This document shows positions 55,100 through 62,312 of a stretch of DNA of 64,000 bases, in pieces (the stretch's first letter is position 1; every line of letters starts with the position of its first letter). Position numbers and translations under genes: made by a program. The stretch lies in NCBI GenBank assembly GCA_965247245.1, contig CBDFGV010000001.1, forward strand, positions 124,001-188,000, read 5' to 3'. The notes below the pieces were generated by a model. It saw only the letters and a program-made list of their open reading frames with translations, did not search any database and had not been told where the DNA came from. The stretch comes from Tectiglobus sp965247245. Its GTDB lineage: Bacteria; Pseudomonadota; Alphaproteobacteria; Rhizobiales; Hyphomicrobiaceae.

Positions 55100-55858
55100 T
55101 CACACCTTGGCGGTGAGAAAGAATGAAGCATGGTCAGGGTCACGCACAAAGGCCGTGCCATCCTCCATAGTCTGAAAGTCGCCGCCCGCGCTGATCACTT
55201 TATCGCGGGCAACGGCGATGTCATCGATGGCAAACTGAACGGCCCAATACTCTTCCTTGCCGCGCAGTTCGGTCGGCAATTCATGAATGCTTGAGATGCG
55301 TTTGCCTGCGGAGTTGGCAATGTCATATTGCGCAGCGTGGTCGGCATGAGGCGTGATCCGCCAGCCAAATAGGCGTTGGTAAAACGGGACAACGGCTTGC
55401 GCATCAGACACGTAGAGTCCGTTCCACACCATGCCACCGTGTTGCGGGCGATCACTGCGCGCGGAGAAGGCGCCTCCTTCGACAACTGTGAAGCCCGCCC
55501 CGAGTGGATCACGGATGAGGGCAACACGGGTGCCGTCGCTCCAGTCGAGAGGGCCAAGCTCTACTTTGCCGCCAAGCTCCGCTCCGGCAGCAACAGCCTG
55601 GCTAACAGAATTGACGGCCATGTATGACATCCAGAAACAGGGCATGCCCATGTTCTGGAACTTCTCCGACATAGTGTAGAGACCGGCAACCGGTTCAGCG
55701 GAATTGGCTCCAACGATGTAGTCGGACCCATCAGCAGCCGTCAGCGTTTCGTACCCCCAACCGAACAGTTGTCCATAGAACCGCCGCGCCATTTCGATGC
55801 GTCGGCTGGAGAGATCACACCAGACAAAGTCACCCTCGACCGGGTCATCCTGGATCAT
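55100..55858 (-). CDS. VOC family (glyoxalase/bleomycin-resistance fold) protein
   Basis: 252 residues with two VOC modules: the first from GDFVWCDLSSRRIEMARRFYGQLFGW to about residue 125, the second from WNGLYVSDAQAVVPFYQRLFGW to the end, each a beta-alpha-beta-beta-beta repeat. Two-module VOC proteins are often hydroxylases or metal-dependent lyases. The start is placed at 55858 (MIQDDPVEG); a GTG at 55903 would overlap the CHAT-protein stop and has no ribosome site. Convergent with the Gfo/Idh gene. Confidence 0.88.
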   Translation of the reverse strand: MIQDDPVEGDFVWCDLSSRRIEMARRFYGQLFGWGYETLTAADGSDYIVGANSAEPVAGLYTMSEKFQNMGMPCFWMSYMAVNSVSQAVAAGAELGGKVELGPLDWSDGTRVALIRDPLGAGFTVVEGGAFSARSDRPQHGGMVWNGLYVSDAQAVVPFYQRLFGWRITPHADHAAQYDIANSAGKRISSIHELPTELRGKEEYWAVQFAIDDIAVARDKVISAGGDFQTMEDGTAFVRDPDHASFFLTAKV

Positions 55859-55877
55859 CGATTGAGCCTTACCTTGG

Positions 55878-58421
55878 TTAGCCTGCGCGACCGCCTTCAC
55901 CAACGATCACAAACGGAGCCCAGTAAGCTGGCGGACGACCTTCTTTGATGAGCGTCAACATCGATTGGCGGAAGGCTTCGGCCCGTCCAAGATCAGGATT
56001 GCGCTGCATAGCGGCGAATGTCCTGGTGGTTAGCTTGACAGCCGCTTCCGAAAAGACCGCCCAGTGCGAGACGAGAAGAGCGCGAGCACCTGAGAAGAAG
56101 AAGGCACGCGCGAGTCCGGACAAGGCTTCAGCGCCGACCGCGCTGCCTGACGCTGTGTTGCAGGCCGAAAGCACGACCCAGTCGGCATCCAGGGATAGTG
56201 TTGCGATCTCTGATGCGGTGAGTAGACCGTCGTCTTCCTGGGTTGCCTGCTCGGGTGGCGTGAGGACCAGCGCTGGTTCGTTGAGGCCGGTGAGGTCGCC
56301 GGCCACGAGGCCGTGGGTTGCAAAGTGCACAATGCGATAGTCGTCCAGTTTCCGCGATTTAACAGCGGTTTCGCTCGCCACGTTCTGCAGCAGGATATCG
56401 TCCTGCTGGGCGCCAAGCACCCGGCCGATAGCACGGAGTTCGTCAGCGGTATCCGGCAGCGGCGTCATGGCACTGACGGCGCGCACATCAGCCAGTCCGC
56501 GGGTATAGTATTTCGCAGCTGTCCGGTTTGCTCTTTTCGCCCCTCGCGATGTGCCTTGTTCGCCTCCTTTGAGGATCGGGTCGCCAATGCCGATGAACGG
56601 TTTGCGCGATTGCGCCGTCCGCTGGAGACGCCGCAGCGACGCGAGGCTTTGAACCGATGGCAGAACTGACAGTGCGTAGTTGCGTATAAGCCAGGCTGCG
56701 TTCCGCACGGTATCTTCTGGTGTAGCTTGCGGCTGTGGTTTGCGGGTGATCAGGACCTGAAGCGGCAGGCTTGTCAGCGGACCGTTGGGCACCAGGATCA
56801 GGTGCTTCTTGCCGGCAATGTGGCGCTCAATCGGACCAAACACGGTCTTGTAGAGTCGATGCGCAATGTCGAGATCGAAGCCATGCGCGGCGTCCGGGTT
56901 CTGCTCGGCAGCGAGGGGATCCAGGCCGAGGCGCAGCGTGGCGACATCGGCTGCAAGCTGCCGTTCGCTCGCGTCAACTTCGGCCCAGGCCACCGTGTCA
57001 CTGGTCACCACCCAGACAAAACTTTTTTGGCGGCCGACGAGCATTGTGACAAGCGCTTCGTCCGCGCGCAGCAGTTTGCCGGTCTGCGCGCCATTGAGCG
57101 GGACAGGGTTGGCCATCTCGGCGTAGGCAGGGTGAGCCGTGACGATGCGCTTCTTGAGGGCGCGGCGGTCAATGCCAAGTTTGGTCATGCGTTGAACGCG
57201 TGCCTTCCGCGTCGTCGAAAACTGCTGATAGCCCGGCAACTTCGCCTCGGCAGCGTTCATCCTGTTGATCAGGGTCATTGTTTCACTGCTGCCAGCCGAT
57301 GTGGCTTTCGAGAGCTTCGAGAGCTCGGCACCTAACTGCTGGATCTTCTTCAGTGAGCCATCACAGCCAGCCTTCTTCTGGCCAGGTGGGCAGCGTTTGA
57401 TAAGATCCTGCAACTCCTTGGAAATCTCGCGCTGGCGCTTGTAGTCCGGCCGGCTTGCCTTCTGCTGGCGAATGCTGGCGGCGCGCATCTCTTCAAGCAA
57501 CTGGCTGTAAACCGGGTCTTTGCGCTGGACCTTGCTCCACCGGGTCAGCTCGCGCATGTCTTGTTCGTTAAGGGCGACGATTTCATCAGCGAGTTTCTGC
57601 ATCCTGCTGACATCACGGCCAAGCGGGGAGTCACTGGTGCCGAGACGCGCTGTCATTTTCGCAATAGCTTCGGCAGCAGACGTCCGCCATGCATCCTGTG
57701 ATGCCTTAAAGGACTCATCGAAGGCGGCCTGCTTGCTGAGACCCAACTGCGCACCGCCATGCCACACGGCGCGCGCCAGTCCGATGAATGCGGAGCGCTG
57801 TCGCTTCAGACCCTGGTTCATAATTTTCTGGGCGTACACGAAGTCGGTCTTCTGCGAGGCGAGCAGCTCGATGGCTTTGCGATACCGAATGAGCGCCTCA
57901 CCGTAGTTCCCTTTCGCGACGGCCACGGCACCTAGGTTGGCCGTTGAACCGGCCTGATAGGCATGCTCAAAACCCATGATGTCTTTGCGCAGCTTCAATG
58001 CACGCCGGAAGATCGGTTCTGCTTCGTCAACGCGGCCGAGCCGGAACAATGCGCCACCATAGAGATCAAGCGCCTCTGCAACGCCTGGGCCTTCCTTACC
58101 GTAGACCTTCTCCCGGATCTTCACAGATTGCGCGTAATACTGGACAGCCTTGTTGTCATCGCCGGCTTTCTCAGCGGTCAGGCCAAGGCCGTATGTGAGA
58201 ATGCCAATCTGCTCGTGTTCCGGGCCGTATTGTTTGATTGCAAGGGGCAGGACCTGCTCACTGATCTGGAGGGCCTGGGCGTACTGACCGGCTTGATAGA
58301 GCTGCGTCGCGAGTTCCTGTAGCGACTTGTACTCAGCTGAGGGTTGTTGCGCCTGCGTTGCAATCGGCGCGGCGGCGCACGTCAAAAACAGGCAGGCTAA
58401 GGCGGTCTGGGCCCAACGCAT
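55878..58421 (-). CDS. Exported TPR-CHAT putative cysteine protease
   Basis: 847 residues. A signal peptide ends near ATQAQQ. TPR repeats (about 27-190) carry GQYAQALQISEQVLPLA, GDDNKAVQYYAQSVKIRE and GRVDEAEPIFRRALKLR. A helical linker rich in Lys/Arg (about 215-430, with a CPPGQKKAGC pair of cysteines) leads to the CHAT domain (about 555-845), which has the catalytic HFATHG (His703) and LSACNT (Cys754). CHAT is a caspase-HetF-like cysteine protease family, here directed out of the cytoplasm. The PAAR-like gene ends 40 bases upstream, so the two are probably one operon. Confidence 0.9.
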   Translation of the reverse strand: MRWAQTALACLFLTCAAAPIATQAQQPSAEYKSLQELATQLYQAGQYAQALQISEQVLPLAIKQYGPEHEQIGILTYGLGLTAEKAGDDNKAVQYYAQSVKIREKVYGKEGPGVAEALDLYGGALFRLGRVDEAEPIFRRALKLRKDIMGFEHAYQAGSTANLGAVAVAKGNYGEALIRYRKAIELLASQKTDFVYAQKIMNQGLKRQRSAFIGLARAVWHGGAQLGLSKQAAFDESFKASQDAWRTSAAEAIAKMTARLGTSDSPLGRDVSRMQKLADEIVALNEQDMRELTRWSKVQRKDPVYSQLLEEMRAASIRQQKASRPDYKRQREISKELQDLIKRCPPGQKKAGCDGSLKKIQQLGAELSKLSKATSAGSSETMTLINRMNAAEAKLPGYQQFSTTRKARVQRMTKLGIDRRALKKRIVTAHPAYAEMANPVPLNGAQTGKLLRADEALVTMLVGRQKSFVWVVTSDTVAWAEVDASERQLAADVATLRLGLDPLAAEQNPDAAHGFDLDIAHRLYKTVFGPIERHIAGKKHLILVPNGPLTSLPLQVLITRKPQPQATPEDTVRNAAWLIRNYALSVLPSVQSLASLRRLQRTAQSRKPFIGIGDPILKGGEQGTSRGAKRANRTAAKYYTRGLADVRAVSAMTPLPDTADELRAIGRVLGAQQDDILLQNVASETAVKSRKLDDYRIVHFATHGLVAGDLTGLNEPALVLTPPEQATQEDDGLLTASEIATLSLDADWVVLSACNTASGSAVGAEALSGLARAFFFSGARALLVSHWAVFSEAAVKLTTRTFAAMQRNPDLGRAEAFRQSMLTLIKEGRPPAYWAPFVIVGEGGRAG

Positions 58422-58461
58422 CGAACTCTCCCGGGCAACAAAAAACGGAACTGTGTGTGTT

Positions 58462-58806
58462 TTACTTTTGCGGACAGCCGGTTGTCACATCACCGGCACG
58501 GGCAACGGGCTTGCCGTTGATAAAGACGTTGCTGCCGCCGCCAACAACAATGCCGCCGCAGCCGGTTCTATCGCCGGTCGTAACCGCTGGCCGGCCATTG
58601 ATGAAAACGTTTGATGAGCCCTGTCGAACAGCTGTGGAATTGCTTGTTCGGTCACCAGCACGGGCAGCACCTGCACCACCGATCGATGTGTTCGCGCTGC
58701 CTTCGGTGATGACACCTGGCGTCGCGGGCTGGTTTTGTTGGGCAATGGCCGGACAGACACCAATGCAAACTACAAAAACAAGGGTCGTCAGATGAAGATG
58801 TGACAC
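58462..58806 (-). CDS. Exported PAAR-like repeat protein
   Basis: 114 residues from a GTG at 58806 that follows GGAG; a longer frame from 58833 does not improve the signal peptide (MSHLHLTTLVFVVCIGVCPA then IAQQ). The mature part holds three imperfect repeats with PAAR-type motifs: ARAGDRTS, VFINGRPAVTTGDRTGC and VFINGKPVARAGDVTTGC, with Gly/Ser-rich GSSN turns between. PAAR domains form a beta-helical tip on secretion spikes, but the Sec signal and lack of T6SS genes argue against that role here. A small substrate or partner of the adjacent CHAT protein is a possibility. Confidence 0.78.
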   Translation of the reverse strand: MSHLHLTTLVFVVCIGVCPAIAQQNQPATPGVITEGSANTSIGGAGAARAGDRTSNSTAVRQGSSNVFINGRPAVTTGDRTGCGGIVVGGGSNVFINGKPVARAGDVTTGCPQK

Positions 58807-59001
58807 GGCAATGGCTCCGACAGTCGAATACACATCGCAACAAGTCTATCTCTATGGCAACCGCGTGGCGACAAGCACTGATATAGCGCCGACGTGGTGC
58901 GGATGCAGGCGGCAACACAGTCGGTGCCGCCTGCCGATTTGCCGAAACACCAAACATCCAACCGGATCCATGCGGCCACCATGGAGCGGGCCCGATGCCT
59001 G

Positions 59002-59127
59002 TTAGCGCCGTGCAAGGCGGTGCAGAATTTCTTGTAAGAGAGTGTTGCCCTTGGCAGCCATGTACACGGACGCAACGCCCATTGCGGCACCAAGAACGGA
59101 TAAGAGAATCATGAGTTGATCCAACAT
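59002..59127 (-). CDS. 41-residue single-helix membrane peptide
   Basis: Short frame with a good GGAG site 7-8 bases before the ATG. The peptide MLDQLMILLSVLGAAMGVAS continues VYMAAKGNTLLQEILHRLAR then R. Residues 5-25 form a membrane helix and the C-terminal half is a basic amphipathic helix. It lies about 200 bases upstream of the PAAR-like gene on the same strand. No similarity recognised; reality is judged from ribosome site, hydrophobic profile and clean stop. Confidence 0.62.
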   Translation of the reverse strand: MLDQLMILLSVLGAAMGVASVYMAAKGNTLLQEILHRLARR

Positions 59128-59316
59128 GCTACGCTCCGAACTTGAACTGTTACATAACGTATCTTACATCAGATACGTAAATCGACCTTAGTTTGATGGT
59201 TACCAAACGTCAATACTTATGTTGGATAAACATCAGATAGATGTCAGTTAAGCGGAAAACCCTAAGGCCGTGCAATTGTTTCGGACATTAAGTACATTGG
59301 ATTCGCGTAAGTCATA

Positions 59317-59352
59317 TCAGTTGTTGGGTCAGTTGCTGGATCAGTTGTGAGC
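59317..59352. repeat. Three 12-bp tandem repeats at the start of the next gene
   Basis: TCAGTTGTTGGG, TCAGTTGCTGGA and TCAGTTGTGAGC follow one another directly (59317-59352). The last unit contains the GTG start at 59347. Unit length is a multiple of three, and a stop codon in frame lies just upstream at 59308. Confidence 0.8.
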
Positions 59353-59970
59353 GAAGAGAACGAAAGAATGGCTGGCAACGATTTGCCGATGCAACCATCA
59401 TTGACCTCGGGCAACGAGGATGAGAGGTCCCAGTTCTGGGAGATCATCCGTCTGCTCGACTCTGGTGACATCCAGGATGACGAAGCTGCAAAGCGCCTCA
59501 TGCGGCTCTATCAAACGTCGTTTGCTGGCCAGCTGCGCGCGCTCGGTGAGACCAATCCGGAGGTGCTTGGCCGGGTCATGAACCGCCTCAATGATGAAAT
59601 GCGACACATATCAGAACGGTACGATGCCGCTGCGGAGCCCGCCCCTGCGGCAGCGCCCAAGAAGCTGGACATCTCCTCATTCCGCATGAAGTCGAAGCGC
59701 CCGGAGATTTTGCTGCGCGAAGAAAAGGTTGTTGGCGCGTTGGCACATGACCCCAATATGCGTCCGTATGTGTTGAGCGAACTGCTTGAGAAGGCGCGCA
59801 TGGCGGAGCCGGACATCCAGGACGCTGCTGTCACTGCGAACCTGGATCGGCTTTGCAAGCTCGGCGTCATTGATCGCCCACGTAAGGGTTACTACGCCGC
59901 CAACAGTCACAGTAAATCCTATCTTGCGGAACTGAATATCGAAATCGATGCGCGCGGGCTGCAGCGTTGA
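59347..59970 (+). CDS. Hypothetical protein with C-terminal winged-helix-like region
   Basis: 207 residues. I do not recognise the family. The N-terminal about 90 residues are acidic and helical, with an Ala/Pro-rich hinge (AAAEPAPAAAPKK) near 95-105. The C-terminal about 95 residues (ILLREEKVVGALAHDPNM, then LDRLCKLGVIDRPRKGYYA) have the helix-turn-helix and wing layout of a winged helix. A start at the GTG 59347 has little ribosome site; the ATG at 59368 is an alternative with AAGAGA upstream. Divergent from the PAAR/CHAT group. Confidence 0.65.
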   Translation: MSEENERMAGNDLPMQPSLTSGNEDERSQFWEIIRLLDSGDIQDDEAAKRLMRLYQTSFAGQLRALGETNPEVLGRVMNRLNDEMRHISERYDAAAEPAPAAAPKKLDISSFRMKSKRPEILLREEKVVGALAHDPNMRPYVLSELLEKARMAEPDIQDAAVTANLDRLCKLGVIDRPRKGYYAANSHSKSYLAELNIEIDARGLQR

Positions 59971-60186
59971 ATTCGTCTGCTCATGCATCTAGAAAAAACG
60001 GCGAGCATTATTCGTCGCTTCAGCGCAGAAAACGGTTCAAAAGAAAAGAAATATTTTTCTCGATCACTTTTTCTCTTGCGTGGGGTCAGTAATTCGATTA
60101 TCTCAAACGCATTATGAAACACCACCAGCGATATATCGAGCGACACGCATCGCTACCGCTCTCCCGATCCGACGATCGAGATAGCT
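59971..60186. other. Gene-free leader of the RNA array
   Basis: AT-richer sequence without a convincing coding frame. It includes runs such as GAAAAGAAATATTTTTCT near 60041-60058. It would hold the promoter of the structured RNA region that follows; I cannot assign -35/-10 boxes with confidence and saw no sigma-54 GG-N10-GC motif. Confidence 0.4.
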
Positions 60187-60236
60187 AGGGCCGTTGTGCC
60201 CTGTTGGTGGCGATGACCGCAACGGTATCGCGCCAC
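60187..60236 (+). ncRNA. Two strong RNA hairpins before the tRNA-like genes
   Basis: Hairpin A: AGGGC/GCCCT (60187-60191 with 60198-60202). Hairpin B: GTGGCG/CGCCAC (60207-60212 with 60231-60236), with AT/AT and ACCG/CGGT pairs inside and a CAA loop. They stand 60-110 bases before the first tRNA-like gene and could belong to the same transcript. Not tRNA parts; an RNA motif by structure only. Confidence 0.45.
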
Positions 60237-60295
60237 GCCAGGTGAGTTTCTGATCTCTCCACATTCCTGTGCCATCGTTGCGGATCCTGAGCATT

Positions 60296-60385
60296 GGGTC
60301 CCTTCCCCCTCAGCGGATTGTAAACCCGCCGACTATGAAACCGAGGGGCAGGCGTCAGGAGGTTCGAGTCCTCGGGGACCCACCA
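60296..60385 (+). tRNA. tRNA-Tyr-like RNA (anticodon GTA) lacking a D arm
   Basis: Acceptor GGGTCCC/GGGACCC, discriminator A and encoded CCA; anticodon arm GCGG...CCGC with loop TTGTAAA (GTA, Tyr); long variable region; T loop TTCGAGT. About a dozen bases expected for the D arm (the GAGCGGTCAAAGGG-like part of normal tRNA-Tyr) are absent. Instead CCCCTC (60306-60311) can pair with GAGGGG (60343-60348), closing a stem around the anticodon hairpin. It is thus a tRNA relative that is unlikely to work in normal translation. Confidence 0.65.
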
Positions 60386-60400
60386 CCCAAAAATTCCCAT

Positions 60401-60478
60401 GCTTCCTTAGCTTAGCCAGGTCAGAGCAGCGCATTGTCGATGCGAAGGTCACCGGTTCGAATCCGGTAGGGAGCGCCA
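60401..60478 (+). tRNA. tRNA-Asp-like RNA (anticodon GTC)
   Basis: A full cloverleaf of 78 bases: acceptor GCTTCCT/AGGGAGC (one G-U), D stem GCTT/GAGC with a normal GG-containing loop, anticodon loop TTGTCGA (GTC), T arm ACCGG/CCGGT with TTCGAAT, discriminator G73 and encoded CCA. Divergent features are the mismatch at the top of the anticodon stem, G37 and A38 instead of the usual A37/C38 of tRNA-Asp, and an acceptor stem unlike ordinary bacterial tRNA-Asp. Confidence 0.72.
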
Positions 60479-60492
60479 TTTCACTCCACTAG

Positions 60493-60625
60493 CCTCGAAG
60501 AGGAGGATGCGTCCATGAGCAACTGGATCTCCGGGCGGAATTAATGCCAGGGCGCAATGCGGCCTGGATCAATGATCCGCACTGCCGTTGGTGCTTCCGC
60601 AAAGCGGGACTTGCACCGTGCGGCA
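60493..60625 (+). ncRNA. Structured spacer RNA between tRNA-like genes
   Basis: Three hairpins: CCTC-GAA-GAGG (60493-60503); CCAGG-G-CGC-AAT-GCG-G-CCTGG (60547-60567); and an interrupted long stem TGCCG..GGTGC TTCCGC-AAA-GCGGGA..GCACC..CGGCA (60583-60625, 16 pairs with small internal loops). No coding frame of note. The long stem gives the impression of a functional noncoding RNA, possibly like the stems of Y RNAs (inference). Confidence 0.5.
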
Positions 60626-60632
60626 AGACTGA

Positions 60633-60724
60633 GGAAGGGCAATCCGATGTGGCGACGGAGCCGGTTTTGAAAACCGTGTGAGCTTTCACGAGCCTTGGGG
60701 GTTCGACTCCCTCCCCTTCTGCCA
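60633..60724 (+). tRNA. tRNA-Ser-like RNA (anticodon TGA)
   Basis: 92 bases with acceptor GGAAGGG/CCCTTCT (first pair G-U), D arm TCCG/CGGA, anticodon stem ending CGGT/ACCG with loop TTTGAAA (TGA), a long variable arm with GTGA/TCAC, T arm GGGGG/CCCTC with TTCGACT, discriminator G and encoded CCA. Overall class II form suits Ser. The G1-U72 pair and unusual D loop set it apart from ordinary tRNA-Ser. It ends 63 bases before rtcB. Confidence 0.75.
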
Positions 60725-60787
60725 ATGCATTATGATACTCTGGCTTTGAGAGTGAATATGCCGGGGTTTTAAATCGAGGACTGAAAA

Positions 60788-62005
60788 ATGGGCGATTTTG
60801 ATACCATAGACGTTCCCGGCGGATCCCCACTGAAAATGTGGACAAAAAATGTTCTGATCGAGGACGTCGCCATTAAACAAATGCAAAACGTTGCAATGCT
60901 GCCGTTTATTCATAAACACGTGGCCGCAATGCCGGATTGTCATTTGGGTAAAGGTGCCACTGTTGGTTCGGTCATCCCGACCAAGGGCGCGATCATTCCA
61001 GCTGCAGTTGGTGTCGACATTGGTTGCGGGATGATGGCCTGGAAGTTGACCCTAACGGCTAGCCAGTTGCCGGATAACCTTGCCAAGATCCGCTCCGATA
61101 TCGAGCGTGCCGTGCCACACGGATTCGTCTCGACCAAGGGGCGGGCCCGTAAGGGCGGTTGGGAGGTGGTGCCAAACTCCGTTGGCACACGTTGGCGTGC
61201 ACTTGATGACCGTTATCGTGCGCTCATCGACAAGCACCCGCGTGTTTCCCACAAGACCCCGGCCCATCAGCTGGGTTCGCTGGGTACCGGAAACCATTTC
61301 ATCGAGATCTGTCTCGATGAAAGTGATGCGGTCTGGGTGATGTTGCACTCAGGCTCGCGTGGTCCAGGCAACGTCATTGGTCAGTACTTCATTGAACTGG
61401 CCAAGAAGGACATGATGCGCCATTCGGTTCATCTGCCGGACAAGGACCTGGCCTACCTGTCGGAAGGTACTGAGCACTTCGATGACTACATCGAGGCGCT
61501 CAACTGGGCACAGGAGTATGCCTGGGAAAACCGGCAGGCGATGATGGACGCGGTACTTGGCGTTCTGCGCAAGCACTTGCCGAGATTTCAGATCGGCGAC
61601 ATGGCGGTCAACTGCCACCACAACTATGCGGTGCAGGAAAACCACTTTGGTGCCGATGTCTGGGTCACACGGAAAGGTGCTGTCAGAGCCCGCAAGGGTG
61701 ATCTCGGCATTATTCCGGGGTCGATGGGCACTGGTTCGTTCATCGTCCGTGGCAAGGGCAATGCCGACAGCTTCTGCTCGTGTTCGCACGGCGCAGGTCG
61801 CGCGATGTCGCGTTCGGAGGCCAAGCGGTCGATCACACTGAAAGATCACCGGGCGGCAACCGAAGGCATTGAGTGCCGCAAGGACAAGGCCGTGATCGAC
61901 GAAAGTCCTGCCGCCTATAAGGACATTTCGACGGTCATTGCAGCCCAGCAGGATCTCATCGAGGTCGTGCATCAGCTGCGCCAGGTCGTCAACGTCAAAG
62001 GCTGA
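60788..62005 (+). CDS. rtcB: RtcB family RNA ligase
   Basis: 405 residues, a full-length RtcB: joins RNA ends bearing 2',3'-cyclic phosphate (or 3'-phosphate) to 5'-OH with GTP and Mn2+. GVDIGCGM carries the Mn-binding Asp and Cys, HQLGSLGTGNHFIEI and HSGSRGPG further metal and GMP residues, AVNCHHNYA the conserved His pair, GSMGTGSFIVRGKG and SCSHGAGRAMSRSEA the nucleotidyl-His region near the end. In bacteria it repairs cleaved RNA, especially tRNA. The gene follows three tRNA-like genes and their hairpins with no RtcA or regulator gene in the window. Confidence 0.95.
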   Translation: MGDFDTIDVPGGSPLKMWTKNVLIEDVAIKQMQNVAMLPFIHKHVAAMPDCHLGKGATVGSVIPTKGAIIPAAVGVDIGCGMMAWKLTLTASQLPDNLAKIRSDIERAVPHGFVSTKGRARKGGWEVVPNSVGTRWRALDDRYRALIDKHPRVSHKTPAHQLGSLGTGNHFIEICLDESDAVWVMLHSGSRGPGNVIGQYFIELAKKDMMRHSVHLPDKDLAYLSEGTEHFDDYIEALNWAQEYAWENRQAMMDAVLGVLRKHLPRFQIGDMAVNCHHNYAVQENHFGADVWVTRKGAVRARKGDLGIIPGSMGTGSFIVRGKGNADSFCSCSHGAGRAMSRSEAKRSITLKDHRAATEGIECRKDKAVIDESPAAYKDISTVIAAQQDLIEVVHQLRQVVNVKG

Positions 62006-62008
62006 AGA

Positions 62009-62041
62009 TTGGCCCCGCTCATACATCGTGAGCGGGGCCAA
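62009..62041. terminator. 13-bp perfect inverted repeat after rtcB
   Basis: TTGGCCCCGCTCA (62009-62021) pairs fully with TGAGCGGGGCCAA (62029-62041) across 7 bases, starting right after the rtcB stop. A run of T is missing, so it may end transcription weakly or protect the 3' end of the transcript. Confidence 0.65.
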
Positions 62042-62063
62042 TTACTTCGCAAGGTTGCTGAGA

Positions 62064-62312
62064 ATGATTTTTGATTGGCTCAACCGATGGCGCGGTGAGT
62101 GGTGGCTTGAAGGGTGGGACACGTTCGGTGGCCACAGCTATCCCATTGCCGGACGTTACCGCACCAAAGAGGCGGCGACGCGTGCCGCGAGGCGGCAGCT
62201 TGCTAAGCTCGAAAGATTACAGCCGACATCTTCATCCGGCGGTCAGGATGGCATCCAGGATCAAGTCTATGTCCGCGGTCCGAACGGTGAGAGCCTGCGT
62301 GTGAAGGACTAA
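62064..62312 (+). CDS. Small Trp-rich hypothetical protein
   Basis: 82 residues from an ATG with AAGG about 9 bases before it. The start MIFDWLNRWRGEWWLEGWDT is very rich in Trp, then GHSYPIAGRYRTKEAATRAARRQLAKLER is basic and helical. The tail ends YVRGPNGESLRVKD. No known family recognised. The WWLEGWDTFGGHSYPIAGRY pattern looks like a short beta-sheet module. Its stop overlaps the end of the convergent aminopeptidase gene by 4 bases. Confidence 0.7.
   Translation: MIFDWLNRWRGEWWLEGWDTFGGHSYPIAGRYRTKEAATRAARRQLAKLERLQPTSSSGGQDGIQDQVYVRGPNGESLRVKD

Noticed and set aside
58462..58806. T6SS spike tip (PAAR)
   Set aside because: It has a Sec signal peptide and no VgrG, Hcp or Tss gene is in the window.
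58788..59093. 101-codon frame on the minus strand in the PAAR upstream region
   Set aside because: It overlaps the better-supported 41-residue peptide in another frame and the start of the PAAR-like gene, and has no ribosome site or typical composition.
60185..60845. Open frames of 71, 118 and 85 codons on the minus strand across the tRNA-like array
   Set aside because: They run antisense through tRNA and hairpin sequences and partly into rtcB; none has a plausible ribosome site.
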